Shown: in pieces, positions 8,401 to 16,570 of the stretch | How the letters are laid out: every line of letters starts with the position of its first letter | Numbering within the stretch: the first letter of the stretch is position 1 | Source of the DNA: Erysipelotrichaceae bacterium | GTDB taxonomy: Bacteria > Bacillota_I > Bacilli_A > Erysipelotrichales > Erysipelotrichaceae | NCBI GenBank assembly: GCA_017539025.1 | Contig: JAFYHT010000053.1 | Location: 1 to 42,687, forward strand | Direction of reading: 5' to 3' | Length of the DNA stretch: 42,687 bases | Notes under the pieces: model-generated | Told to the model about the DNA's origin: nothing | The model's database searches: none | The model's input: only the letters and a program-made list of their open reading frames with translations | Translations under genes and position numbers: made by a program

Positions 8401-10170
8401 TTATTCAGGCTTGAGCTGCAGATACAGTTCGCGGTATTGTGCTGCGGAATTCTCCCAAGAGACATCCTTTGTCATATCGCGTTTGACCATATAGTCGTAG
8501 TTTTCACGATGTTCGAAGTATAAAGTCTTCGCTCTGTTTACCGCATCCAGCAGTAACCATGCATCATAACCATCGAATGTGAAGCCATTACCGCTGTCTT
8601 CAAACAGGTTGTAAGGTTCAACAGTATCTTTCAGACCGCCTGTTTCTCTGACGATTGGAATGGTACCATAACGCATAGCGATCAGCTGAGTCAATCCACA
8701 TGGTTCAAATAATGACGGAACCAACAATGCATCACATGCTGCATAGATCCTGTGAGCTCTGTCTTCGTCATACATGATGTTGGAACAGACTTCACCTTTG
8801 TATGCACCCTCATAGTATCTGAAGGAATCCTCATAGTAAGGATCACCTGTACCTAATACGACCAGCTGTGTATTGCCATCGATCATATCCGGAACGATGA
8901 TATTAACTAAGTCAAGACCCTTCTGGTTTGTCAGTCTTGAGATCAGACCGATGACGAACTTGTTTTCATCAACATAGAGTCCGAGTTCTTCCTGTAAAGC
9001 TCTCTTGTTGGCCTTCTTCTTTTCAACCGCATCTTCTACGCCATAATTGACATAGAGTCTTTCATCCGTAGCCGGATTCCAGATATCGCAGTCGATACCG
9101 TTGACGATACCTCTGAGCTTGCCTGAATGATAACGCAGATGTGCATCCAGACCTTCGCCATAGAATTCAGACTGGATCTCACCGGCATAGGTGTTGGAAA
9201 CAGTCGTGATCATATTCGCATATGCCAATCCACCCTTCAACATGTTGGCATCGTTGTAACCCTGCTTCAATGCATCCTTGTTGAAGACGTAATCAGGAAG
9301 ACCTGACCAGTACTTGATGGTACCCATATCATAGATACCCTGGAAACGCAGATTGTGGACAGTCATGATCGTCTTGGAGTTAGCCAGAGCGGTATTCTCA
9401 AACAGTGTGTGCAGATATACCGGAACAAGAGCTGCCTGCCAGTCATGGCAATGGATCACATCAGGGATCCAGTCAAGATACAGCAATGATGACAGAGCTG
9501 CCTTTGCGAAATAGCAGAACTTCGGAATATCGTCGACCATATTGGTATAAGGATTGCCGCTGGTGAAGAATTCTTCGTTGTCGATGAAGTCATAAACGAC
9601 GCCATCCCAGACATATTCCATGACACCGACATAGAACTGACGTCCGTCAGAACACAGATCCATGTAGAATTCGCCACGGTAGACCATCTTCTCCTGGTAT
9701 TTCCAAGGGATGCACTTGTAACGCGGAAGGATGACCTTGACGTCACAGTTCTGCTTAACGAGCTCTTTCGGAAGTGCATACATGACATCTGCCAGACCAC
9801 CGGTCTTGACAAACGGATAGCACTCGGAACCGATGAAGACAACGCTTCTTCTCGGACCGAGATCCTTTACGATCTCTTCTGCCTGTTCAGCAACAACTTC
9901 TTCTACCTTGACTTCTTCGACCTTGACTTCTTCAACGACTTCTTTTTTCTTTCTGGTCGTTGTCTTAGCCTTAGTTGTCTTGGCAGCAGCCTTCTTTGCA
10001 GGCTTTTTCTTTTCCTCAACAGGAGCTGCAACTTCTTCAGCAGCCTTAGCCTTTCTCGTGACCTTCTTGACAGTCGTCTTTTCAGCTGCTTTTACAGCCT
10101 TCTTTTCTTCTTCTGTCTTAGCGGTTTTTGTCTTAGTCTTCTTTGCAGTTTCAGCTTTCTTTTCAGCCAT
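8401..10170 (-). CDS. glgA: Glycogen synthase (GT5) with Lys/Ala-rich N-terminal extension
   Basis: 589 aa, against about 480 for a normal GlgA. Residues 108-589 are a complete GT5 enzyme: the ADP-glucose-binding KTGGLADV loop at 122-129, HCHDWQAAL, TVHNLRFQG, and the C-terminal EPCGLTQ donor-site motif. It would elongate alpha-1,4-glucan from ADP-glucose. Residues 1-107 are an added low-complexity region rich in Lys, Ala, Thr and later Glu/Val (EEVKVEEVKVEE), resembling histone-H1-like or AlgP-like tails. The start is well supported: GAGGGG lies eight bases before the ATG and the extension is in frame without interruption. No glgB, glgC or glgP is in the window, so the gene stands alone. A terminator follows directly. 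Confidence 0.95.
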   Translation of the reverse strand: MAEKKAETAKKTKTKTAKTEEEKKAVKAAEKTTVKKVTRKAKAAEEVAAPVEEKKKPAKKAAAKTTKAKTTTRKKKEVVEEVKVEEVKVEEVVAEQAEEIVKDLGPRRSVVFIGSECYPFVKTGGLADVMYALPKELVKQNCDVKVILPRYKCIPWKYQEKMVYRGEFYMDLCSDGRQFYVGVMEYVWDGVVYDFIDNEEFFTSGNPYTNMVDDIPKFCYFAKAALSSLLYLDWIPDVIHCHDWQAALVPVYLHTLFENTALANSKTIMTVHNLRFQGIYDMGTIKYWSGLPDYVFNKDALKQGYNDANMLKGGLAYANMITTVSNTYAGEIQSEFYGEGLDAHLRYHSGKLRGIVNGIDCDIWNPATDERLYVNYGVEDAVEKKKANKRALQEELGLYVDENKFVIGLISRLTNQKGLDLVNIIVPDMIDGNTQLVVLGTGDPYYEDSFRYYEGAYKGEVCSNIMYDEDRAHRIYAACDALLVPSLFEPCGLTQLIAMRYGTIPIVRETGGLKDTVEPYNLFEDSGNGFTFDGYDAWLLLDAVNRAKTLYFEHRENYDYMVKRDMTKDVSWENSAAQYRELYLQLKPE

Positions 10171-10332
10171 TTTTATTTCCCCTCACTAATTCAATAAAAG
10201 TAAATGATATGTATGATGCACAACTGCTTCTATACTATTTATATTATCTCATTTTTTTCTCGGTTTTTCCCATTCAGAGAAGCCATTTCTCCATAAAAAT
10301 ATCTATGTTGATGATTATGAGGTGATAAGCGA

Positions 10333-10863
10333 TCATACTTTATCGATGATTTTGATAAAACGGAACATTCCATCACTCATCAGATCATCACTTCCGGCAT
10401 CGGGATCATCAGGATCCCTGTGATGTGAATTATAGAATTCTACCGCATGAAAGCCGCATCGGTTGATATAGAAATGGATATTCCGCTTATCAAAATACGG
10501 AGTCACTGTTTCCCAAACCCTGACCTGCGGATACATCTTTTCGATCTCACACCATGCCTGATATCCGATGCCCTTGCTGTGGAAAGAAGGAGAAACAAAC
10601 AGGATATCCAGATGGCCATGATCGCCTTCAGTAGAAACGATCACACCTCCAACTTTTTCTTCACCCAAGCAGATCCGATAGGCATCTCCTTCTTCAACAC
10701 TTCTCAAGATCGTCTTTTCGGAAATGATCTGATCTCCATCCTCATAGTGTTCATCTCTAACTCCGAATTCTTCCATAGCACCATATCTGAATGCTTCCTG
10801 ATTATCCAAAACAAATTGCCTTAGATCGTTTTCTTGAAGTGGTACAATTCTGATCTCTTCCAT
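10333..10863 (-). CDS. GNAT family N-acetyltransferase
   Basis: 176 aa. The central acetyl-CoA-binding signature is present (HLDILFVSPSFHSKGIGYQAW, with the HSKGIG loop near residues 95-100). It is followed by a typical C-terminal half with a Phe/Tyr-rich strand and FYINRCGFHAVEFY. The substrate is not predictable. AAGGG about nine bases upstream supports the ATG. It is a stand-alone gene between glgA and the divergent plsC; no obvious terminator separates it from glgA, 160 bases downstream, so some read-through is possible. Confidence 0.85.
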   Translation of the reverse strand: MEEIRIVPLQENDLRQFVLDNQEAFRYGAMEEFGVRDEHYEDGDQIISEKTILRSVEEGDAYRICLGEEKVGGVIVSTEGDHGHLDILFVSPSFHSKGIGYQAWCEIEKMYPQVRVWETVTPYFDKRNIHFYINRCGFHAVEFYNSHHRDPDDPDAGSDDLMSDGMFRFIKIIDKV

Positions 10864-10913
10864 ATCTCTAACCCTTTATCTTTTTCAGTATGACATAAAT
10901 GTATTCAATATGC

Positions 10914-10942
10914 TTATGATTTCAGTCATTCTCATGTATAAT
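10914..10942 (+). promoter_or_regulatory. Probable promoter of plsC
   Basis: Perfect TATAAT at 10937-10942 with TTATGA 17 bases upstream (weak -35). It argues that ATGs at 10941 and 10944 are not the start codon. Confidence 0.45.
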
Positions 10943-10967
10943 GATGAGGTTAAAGAAAGAAGAAAAG

Positions 10968-11600
10968 ATGGAAGAAAAGAGTTACGATACCGAAACATTC
11001 ATCAAGACATATCTCAAAAGGAATACGAAACCGTATTATTTCTGGAGAGCGATCTCTTTCTTCCTGGCCTATTTCTTCTACAGACCAACATTCATCGGCA
11101 AAGAAAACATCCCCGAAGAAGGACCTGTCGTACTGGCATCCAATCATTGTCATCTTCCTGATCCCGGATTCGTATTGATCTCCACAAGAAGAGTCGTCCG
11201 CTATCTCGCCAAGAAACAGCTTCATGATTCCATCATGGGACCGATATACAAAGCAGCCTGCACGATCCCTGTTGACCGTGAACATGGCGCACACAATTCC
11301 CTTGTCACAGCAGAAGTTGCCTTAAGACAAGGAGAAGTCATCGGCATTTTCCCTGAAGGAACAAGAAACAAAAAAGGATACGGAACACTTCTTCCTTTCA
11401 AGATCGGTGCCGTCAAAATGGCAAAAGAAACAGGCGCAAAGATCGTACCGATCGCACTTGTCTCCAGAGGAAAGCCATTCATCGATCCCTATAAGATCAT
11501 CATCGGCGAAGCATATACCATCGGTCCAGACTCCGATCTGAATGAAGAAAACGATATCTTAAGAGAAAAAATAGATAAATTACTAAAAGAGAATTCCTGA
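10968..11600 (+). CDS. plsC: 1-acyl-sn-glycerol-3-phosphate acyltransferase
   Basis: 210 aa from the chosen start. The two PlsC signatures are clear: NHCHLPD (the NHx4D catalytic motif) and FPEGTRNK (phosphate binding). It transfers an acyl chain to lysophosphatidic acid to make phosphatidic acid at the membrane. A single hydrophobic stretch (FWRAISFFLAYFFY) near residue 25-40 fits membrane attachment. The frame opens at 10941, but those upstream ATGs overlap a TATAAT box, so I prefer the ATG at 10968. The ribosome site there is only a weak purine-rich run. It is a single gene with its own terminator, which overlaps its stop codon. Confidence 0.9.
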   Translation: MEEKSYDTETFIKTYLKRNTKPYYFWRAISFFLAYFFYRPTFIGKENIPEEGPVVLASNHCHLPDPGFVLISTRRVVRYLAKKQLHDSIMGPIYKAACTIPVDREHGAHNSLVTAEVALRQGEVIGIFPEGTRNKKGYGTLLPFKIGAVKMAKETGAKIVPIALVSRGKPFIDPYKIIIGEAYTIGPDSDLNEENDILREKIDKLLKENS

Positions 11601-11618
11601 TCATCAGGAATTTTGTTT
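11592..11618 (+). terminator. Terminator of plsC
   Basis: A 9-bp stem AATTCCTGA/TCAGGAATT with a 3-base loop is followed by TTTTGTTTT. The stem includes the plsC stop codon. Confidence 0.85.
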
Positions 11619-11620
11619 TG

Positions 11621-11654
11621 AAAATAAAAAATACTGTCCTTTATCAGACAGTAT
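11621..11654 (-). terminator. Terminator of tRNA-Leu
   Basis: On the minus strand ATACTGTC pairs with GACAGTAT around an 8-base loop, then TTTTTTATTTT. It sits 13 bases after the tRNA 3' end, back to back with the plsC terminator. Confidence 0.8.
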
Positions 11655-11666
11655 CTCTTTGTTTTC

Positions 11667-11749
11667 TGGTCCGGGATAAGGGACTCGAACCCCCACGGTC
11701 GCCCGCCAGATTCTAAGTCTGGTGCGTCTACCAGTTCCGCCAATCCCGG
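11667..11749 (-). tRNA. tRNA-Leu (anticodon TAG)
   Basis: A class II tRNA: acceptor CCGGGAT/ATCCCGG, anticodon stem CCAGA/TCTGG with loop CTTAGAA, a long variable arm, TTCGAGT T loop, discriminator A and encoded CCA. Confidence 0.95.
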
Positions 11750-11764
11750 ATACTGATTTATCTT

Positions 11765-11794
11765 ATAATAATTACCTGGAAAAAGCAATTCCAA
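11765..11794 (-). promoter_or_regulatory. Promoter of tRNA-Leu
   Basis: On the minus strand TTGGAA, an 18-base spacer and TATTAT lie about 16 bases before the tRNA. It overlaps the divergent coaX promoter. Confidence 0.5.
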
Positions 11795-11805
11795 CCCTTT
11801 ATAAT
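11777..11805 (+). promoter_or_regulatory. Promoter of coaX, predicting a leaderless mRNA
   Basis: TGGAAA (4 of 6 to the -35 consensus), a 17-base spacer and a perfect TATAAT at 11800-11805. Only seven bases separate the -10 from the coaX ATG, so transcription should begin at or beside the start codon. Confidence 0.65.
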
Positions 11806-11812
11806 AATATGT

Positions 11813-12577
11813 ATGATTTTAACAGTTGATTTAGGTAACACCAGCACTAAACTGGGATTATTTGATGGAGATCTTCAAGTCTCTTTTTTATGTCATGACG
11901 GCGTAAGTGAAAATTTCCGCAGTCTGATCCTTTCCTTCATCTATAAGGCAAATCTGAGAGAAGATGCCATAGATAAGGCGATCCTCTCCTGTGTCGTGCC
12001 TCATGCCTATGACCAGATCTATGATGCATTGGCTTCGATCGTTGGAGAAAGGAATATCATCGATATCAATCCGAATGTCGATTACGGCATCAAGCTTGTC
12101 ATGCCAAACCCTCAGGATACGGGAGATGACCTGATCGTCATGTGCTCCTATGCATACAATCTCTATCAAAGAGAAATGCTGATCGTGTCCATGGGAACAG
12201 CGACAGTTATCTGCCATGTCACAAAGAACGGCGAATTCAAGCACTGTATCATCGCTCCGGGCTTCTCCAAGATTGCTGAGACCTTATGGAAGAATGCGGC
12301 ACAGCTGCCGGAATTCGAGATGAAACCGACCTATACCTATCTGGCAGACAATACAGTCGATGCCATGAACGTCGGTATCTACAACGGCTACATCGGCATG
12401 CTGAAATCGCTGATCTACGGCATGAAGAGCGAGCTTGGCCAGAAGGATATCTATATCATCGGCTGCGGCGGCTTAGGAAAGAAACTGGCACCGTATCTCA
12501 ATATCTTCAACGAATACGATCCGGACTTCGTCACCAAGGGTCTGAATCACATCGCCCAGAGGTATCTTGATGACTAG
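11813..12577 (+). CDS. coaX: Type III pantothenate kinase-like protein (divergent active site)
   Basis: 254 aa, normal CoaX length. The N-terminal DLGNTSTKLG phosphate loop with Asp6 and the C-terminal IIGCGGLGKKL segment are typical of the ASKHA-fold CoaX family, which phosphorylates pantothenate in the first step of CoA synthesis. Two usually conserved sites differ. The GxDR motif reads GDDL (104-107), keeping an Asp but losing the Arg. The DxGTATT motif reads SMGTATV (126-132), losing the Asp. It may therefore be a slow, altered or non-kinase paralogue. No ribosome site is visible, and the -10 box lies seven bases upstream. The start matches the conserved family N terminus. The maf gene overlaps its end by 8 bases, so the two are cotranscribed. 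Confidence 0.85.
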   Translation: MILTVDLGNTSTKLGLFDGDLQVSFLCHDGVSENFRSLILSFIYKANLREDAIDKAILSCVVPHAYDQIYDALASIVGERNIIDINPNVDYGIKLVMPNPQDTGDDLIVMCSYAYNLYQREMLIVSMGTATVICHVTKNGEFKHCIIAPGFSKIAETLWKNAAQLPEFEMKPTYTYLADNTVDAMNVGIYNGYIGMLKSLIYGMKSELGQKDIYIIGCGGLGKKLAPYLNIFNEYDPDFVTKGLNHIAQRYLDD

Positions 12578-13127
12578 GATCATCCTTGCCAGCAAGTCCC
12601 CCAGAAGAAGAGAACTGCTGGAATTACTGAAAGTTCCATTTGAGATCATCGTATCCGACATCGATGAACAGATCGATCACAATAACGACCTGGTCAAAGA
12701 GATCGAAAAGCTTTCCTTCCAGAAAGCAAACGCCGTATTCAAGGATCATCAGGATGCGTTGGTCATCGGATCTGATACGATCGTCAAGATCGGCAATACC
12801 GCATTAGGCAAACCTCATTCAATCGAAGAAGCCAAAAAGATGTTAAGAGACTTATCCGACAAGACACACGAAGTCGTCACCGGAGTCACGATCCTATACA
12901 AGGATCAGGTCGAAACCTTCTCTTCTATTGCCAAAGTAAACTTCTATCCTTTGAGTGAAGAAGAGATCGATGAATACGTATCCACCAACGAACCGATGGA
13001 TAAGGCAGGTGCCTATGCCATCCAGGGAGATGCCGCAAAATTCATCAGATCGATCGAAGGAGACTACTATACGATCGTCGGACTTCCGATCGCTGAACTC
13101 TATCACAGATTGAAACACTATTTGTAA
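12570..13127 (+). CDS. maf: Maf-family nucleotide pyrophosphatase
   Basis: 185 aa. Family motifs are intact: SKSPRRRELL at the N terminus, the catalytic-site segment VIGSDTIV, HEVVTGV, and MDKAGAYAIQG. Maf proteins hydrolyse non-canonical or modified nucleoside triphosphates (dTTP, UTP, methylated forms) and affect cell division and septation in Bacillus. The ATG at 12570 is chosen over an upstream TTG because AGAGGT precedes it correctly. It overlaps the end of coaX by 8 bases, a coupling arrangement. A terminator follows its stop codon immediately. Confidence 0.95.
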   Translation: MTRIILASKSPRRRELLELLKVPFEIIVSDIDEQIDHNNDLVKEIEKLSFQKANAVFKDHQDALVIGSDTIVKIGNTALGKPHSIEEAKKMLRDLSDKTHEVVTGVTILYKDQVETFSSIAKVNFYPLSEEEIDEYVSTNEPMDKAGAYAIQGDAAKFIRSIEGDYYTIVGLPIAELYHRLKHYL

Positions 13128-13153
13128 AAATATCCACTCAGGATATTTTTATT
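13126..13153 (+). terminator. Terminator of coaX-maf
   Basis: A 10-bp stem AAAAATATCC/GGATATTTTT with a 5-base loop. It begins within the maf stop codon. Confidence 0.75.
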
Positions 13154-13184
13154 TGCGATAAATTAGTGTATGATTGAAATACAG

Positions 13185-13258
13185 GCCGACATAGTATAGT
13201 GGTAATACGCATCCATGGTAAGGATGAATCCCGTGTTCAATTCACGGTGTCGGCACCA
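13185..13258 (+). tRNA. tRNA-Thr (anticodon GGT)
   Basis: Acceptor GCCGACA/TGTCGGC, D stem GTAT/ATAC, anticodon stem CATCC/GGATG with loop ATGGTAA, and a T arm with TTCAATT. Discriminator A and CCA are encoded. The D stem GTAT/ATAC is not the usual GCTC/GAGC. A weak TATGAT lies 10 bases upstream. Confidence 0.9.
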
Positions 13259-13267
13259 TTCAAGATG

Positions 13268-13292
13268 AGTCCGCTGAAGGACTTTTTCTTTT
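13268..13292 (+). terminator. Terminator of tRNA-Thr
   Basis: Stem AGTCC/GGACT with a 6-base loop followed by TTTTTCTTTT, ten bases after the tRNA. Confidence 0.7.
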
Positions 13293-13295
13293 ATT

Positions 13296-13322
13296 CAAAA
13301 AGCCATTTCCTGCGAAATGGCT
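13296..13322 (-). terminator. Terminator of tex
   Basis: On the minus strand AGCCATTTC pairs with GAAATGGCT around a 4-base loop, followed by TTTTT. It lies six bases after the tex stop codon. Confidence 0.85.
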
Positions 13323-13327
13323 TTCTA

Positions 13328-15616
13328 TTAATACTTGGAACCGAATCTCTCCAGAAGCCTCTTCATGGCTTCTTCTTCAGAGATCTCTTTCTCCTCGACT
13401 TTTTCTTTTACTTTTTCTTTGTGGTAAGGTCTGTTCTTGGCTTTCTTTCTATCACGGAATTCCTTCTTGTCCGCATCTCTTTGCGCCAGTACATCTAATG
13501 GCAGTAAAGAAAGCTGAACACGCTGTTTGACTTCATCGACATCATAGACATAGACCTTGACGATATCCGCAACGGAAACGACTTCACTTGGATGGTTGAT
13601 CCTTTTCATCGACATCCTGGAGATGTGTACCAGGCCATCATCATGCAATCCGATATCAACGAAAGCACCGAAGTCGACGACATTTCTGACAGTACCGGAT
13701 AACTCATCCCCCTTCTTGAGATCCTTGAGCTCAAGGATATTGGATTTGAGAATCGCACCATCAAACTGATCACGATAGTCTCTCAATGGAGCCTTGATGC
13801 AGTCTTTGATGTCATTTAACGTATAGGAATCGATATCGAGTTCCTTGATCTTGTCATCATCGAAATGGATGTCCGGATCACCAAGTTTTGTGATACCACA
13901 CAGCTTCATGATCTGCTTAGCGATCTCATAGGATTCCGGATGGATGTTTGTCGCATCAAGCGGTTCATCACCATCGATGATCCTCAAGAAACCGGCACAC
14001 TGCTCAAATGCCTTGGCACCAAGTTTCTTGACCTTCAGCAGCTGTTTTCTGTTGGTGAACTTGCCATTCTCGTTACGGTAGTTGACGATCTCGGCAGCGA
14101 TACCTTTATTCAGGCCGGAGATGTGTTCCAGCAGCTGGGCAGATGCCGTATTGACATCAGCGCCGACTCTGTTGACGACCTTCATGATCGCTTCATCCAG
14201 TCTTTCGTTCAATGCTTTTTCCGGAAGATCATGCTGGTATTGCCCAACACCGATGGATTTCGGATCGATCTTGATCAGTTCTGCCAGAGGATCCAATAAT
14301 CTTCTGCCGATCGAGACAGCTGATCTTTCTTCAACTGCCAGATCAGGGAATTCTTTTCTGGCTTCTTCTTGCGCAGACCAGACGGAAGCGCCTGCTTCGG
14401 AAACGATCGCATATGCGACATCCAGATGATTCTCATTGATCAGCTCCGCAACCAGTTTCTCTGATTCACGGGAAGCTGTGCCGTTACCGATCGCAACGAT
14501 CTTGACATCATACTTTCTGATCAGGTTCAGCAGCTTTGCCTTACTCTTTTCGATCTCTCCGTCTTTTCTGAATGGGAAGACTTTGTCTACTGTAAGCATC
14601 TTGCCTGTGGCATCCAGCACCGCCAGCTTGCAGCCGTTGTAGTAACCCGGGTCAAAGCCCAGTACGACTCTGCCCTTTAAAGGAGCCTGTGATAATAACT
14701 TTTCCAGATTCAAAGAGAAGACTTCGATCGAAGTGTTGTGTGCCTTTTCCGAAAGATCGCTTCTGATCTCATTTTCAATGGAAGGCATCAACAGACGATC
14801 GATACCGTCATCGATTGCTTCAACGACATAAGATTCCAGATTGGATCTCTTGTCCTTGATATAAGCCTGATGAGCCAGATCCTTGATGTGATCCAGATCA
14901 TAAGACATGGATACAGAAATGACCTTTTCCTTTTCCGCTCTATCGATTGCCATGACTCTGTGATCGGCCATGTTGTTAAGCTTCTCAGAGTACTCATAGT
15001 ACATCTCGTAAACTTTCTTTTCATCTACTGCATCCTTCTTCAAAGCAGTCTGAATGCTTCCGGCCTTGACGATCAGATCCTTGAACTTCCACCTCAGATT
15101 GGCATTATCGGAAACATTCTCCGCAATGATATCCTTGGCACCCTGGATCGCATCTTCAATCGTTGCCACATTCTCATTGAGATAGTTCTTGGCTTCTGCT
15201 TCCAGATCGCCGTTTTCCGGTAAGGAAAGAAGATAGACGCTGAGTGGTTCAAGACCATTCTTGATCGCAATACCCGCTCTGGTCTTCTTTTTCTGCTTGT
15301 ATGGCTTGTAGAGGTCTTCGACCTGAGAAAGCTTCGAACAATCCATGATCTGTTTCTTGAGTTCATCGGTCAGTTTGCCCTGAACTTCGATCAGATTGAT
15401 GACGCTTTCCTTTCTCTCAGCCAGATTGAGTTCATATTTATATTGCTTCTCGATGAAAAGGATCTGTTCCTCATCAAGAGCACCGGTCGCTTCTTTTCTG
15501 TATCGGGCAATAAAAGGAACGGTGTCTCCCCCTTCCAACATTTCCAATACGGTATTGACCTGTTTTACGCTGATCTTAAGCTCATCAGCGATGGTTTTTA
15601 TGATCGTATCATTCAT
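13328..15616 (-). CDS. tex: Tex-family RNA-binding transcription accessory protein
   Basis: 762 aa, normal for Tex. The order is: N-terminal helical Tex domain with the family segment PFIARYRKEATGALDEEQ (about 34-51), a YqgF-like RNase H fold beginning VVLGFDPGYYNGC (about 330), a helix-hairpin-helix pair (HISGLNKGIA and KQLLKVKKLG), and a C-terminal S1 domain (FGAFVDIGLHDDGLVHIS, about 650-720). The tail is rich in Lys and Glu. Tex binds nucleic acid and influences transcription and stress tolerance in several bacteria. GAGGT precedes the ATG. It is a single gene, divergent from degV, with its own promoter and terminator. Confidence 0.95.
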   Translation of the reverse strand: MNDTIIKTIADELKISVKQVNTVLEMLEGGDTVPFIARYRKEATGALDEEQILFIEKQYKYELNLAERKESVINLIEVQGKLTDELKKQIMDCSKLSQVEDLYKPYKQKKKTRAGIAIKNGLEPLSVYLLSLPENGDLEAEAKNYLNENVATIEDAIQGAKDIIAENVSDNANLRWKFKDLIVKAGSIQTALKKDAVDEKKVYEMYYEYSEKLNNMADHRVMAIDRAEKEKVISVSMSYDLDHIKDLAHQAYIKDKRSNLESYVVEAIDDGIDRLLMPSIENEIRSDLSEKAHNTSIEVFSLNLEKLLSQAPLKGRVVLGFDPGYYNGCKLAVLDATGKMLTVDKVFPFRKDGEIEKSKAKLLNLIRKYDVKIVAIGNGTASRESEKLVAELINENHLDVAYAIVSEAGASVWSAQEEARKEFPDLAVEERSAVSIGRRLLDPLAELIKIDPKSIGVGQYQHDLPEKALNERLDEAIMKVVNRVGADVNTASAQLLEHISGLNKGIAAEIVNYRNENGKFTNRKQLLKVKKLGAKAFEQCAGFLRIIDGDEPLDATNIHPESYEIAKQIMKLCGITKLGDPDIHFDDDKIKELDIDSYTLNDIKDCIKAPLRDYRDQFDGAILKSNILELKDLKKGDELSGTVRNVVDFGAFVDIGLHDDGLVHISRMSMKRINHPSEVVSVADIVKVYVYDVDEVKQRVQLSLLPLDVLAQRDADKKEFRDRKKAKNRPYHKEKVKEKVEEKEISEEEAMKRLLERFGSKY

Positions 15617-15639
15617 ATTCGATTACCTCACAATGATAG

Positions 15640-15669
15640 ATTGTACCATTTATATACCAGAAATACCAA
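15640..15669 (-). promoter_or_regulatory. Promoter of tex
   Basis: On the minus strand TTGGTA, an 18-base spacer and TACAAT, about 24 bases before the ATG. It is interleaved with the divergent degV promoter. Confidence 0.6.
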
Positions 15670-15675
15670 TTGTCA

Positions 15676-15681
15676 TATAAT
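15676..15681 (+). promoter_or_regulatory. -10 box of degV
   Basis: A perfect TATAAT 20 bases before the degV ATG; the -35 region is weak. Confidence 0.5.
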
Positions 15682-15701
15682 AGATACATGGAGGTAATCC
15701 C

Positions 15702-16550
15702 ATGGTAATTATTGCGACTGATTCTGCAGCTGATTTCGAAATGTATGAACTTGAAAAGATGAACGTCACCTACTTGCCGATGTCGGTCAGTTTCGGTGAA
15801 GATCATTATCTGGAGAATATATCCATATCCAAAGATGAGTTTTTTGAAAGACTCAAGACAGACGAAAACTTTCCAAAGACATCACAACCGGCATTAGGTC
15901 TGTTCATCGATCTGTTTGAAAAAGCCCAGGAAAACAAGGATGAAGTCATCTATCTTCCGCTCTCTACCGGCTTATCCGGAGACTATCACACGGCAATGTC
16001 CGCAAAAAACACCGTCGATTATGACGGGATCTATGTCATCGATACTCTGACCTGCACAGGCGGACAGAGACTGCTTGTTGAAAAAGCGGTAAAGATGAGA
16101 GATGAAGGATGTGATGGCAAGACCATCGCCGATGAGATGGAAAGCCTGAAACAGAGAACTCTGATCTATACAGCCATGGATACTTTGGAGTATCTCTACA
16201 AGAACGGCAGAATGTCCAATACGGAATACTACATCGCAAGGCTTGGACACATCAAGCCGATCATGCATTGTGCTGCCGATTCCGATGGCAAGGCCGTCAT
16301 CGTATCCAAGCACATCGGATTAAACAAGGCCATCAACTACATCGTCGGCAGACTTGACATCGAACCGGCTGATCCGGATTATCCGATCTACGTCATGTAT
16401 ACCCATGTCAAAGAAAATGCCTATAAGCTGGCAGACAAACTGAAAGAAAAAGGCTACGACATTCCGGAAGAACAGCTCATCCCTGTCGGAGCCACAGTCG
16501 GGGCCCACATCGGCCCGAATGCCTGCGCGATCGCATATGTAAAAAAGTAA
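15702..16550 (+). CDS. DegV family fatty-acid-binding protein
   Basis: 282 aa, the usual DegV length. The N-terminal ATDSAAD motif, PKTSQPALG, LSTGLSGDYHTA and the D-T-L segment YVIDTLTCTGGQ are all family hallmarks. DegV/FakB proteins hold a fatty acid between two domains and, in some species, present it to the kinase FakA for phosphorylation. No FakA (DAK-domain) gene is in the window, so the partner would be elsewhere. GGAGG seven bases before the ATG supports the start. It is monocistronic, ended by a bidirectional terminator shared with the convergent operon. Confidence 0.92.
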   Translation: MVIIATDSAADFEMYELEKMNVTYLPMSVSFGEDHYLENISISKDEFFERLKTDENFPKTSQPALGLFIDLFEKAQENKDEVIYLPLSTGLSGDYHTAMSAKNTVDYDGIYVIDTLTCTGGQRLLVEKAVKMRDEGCDGKTIADEMESLKQRTLIYTAMDTLEYLYKNGRMSNTEYYIARLGHIKPIMHCAADSDGKAVIVSKHIGLNKAINYIVGRLDIEPADPDYPIYVMYTHVKENAYKLADKLKEKGYDIPEEQLIPVGATVGAHIGPNACAIAYVKK

Positions 16551-16570
16551 GCTGAGAAGCTTACTTTTCT
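16540..16570. terminator. Bidirectional terminator, degV / seven-gene operon
   Basis: A 10-bp stem AAAAGTAAGC/GCTTACTTTT with a 6-base loop. It carries T-runs on both strands and lies between convergent genes. Confidence 0.85.

Noticed and set aside
9833..10189. A plus-strand open frame of 118 codons rich in Ser, Thr, Phe and Val that looks like a membrane protein
   Set aside because: It is the complement of the Lys/Ala-rich tail of glycogen synthase; low-complexity DNA gives a hydrophobic shadow.
13865..14299. A 144-codon plus-strand frame within tex
   Set aside because: Antisense to an intact, motif-rich tex gene, with no start signal.
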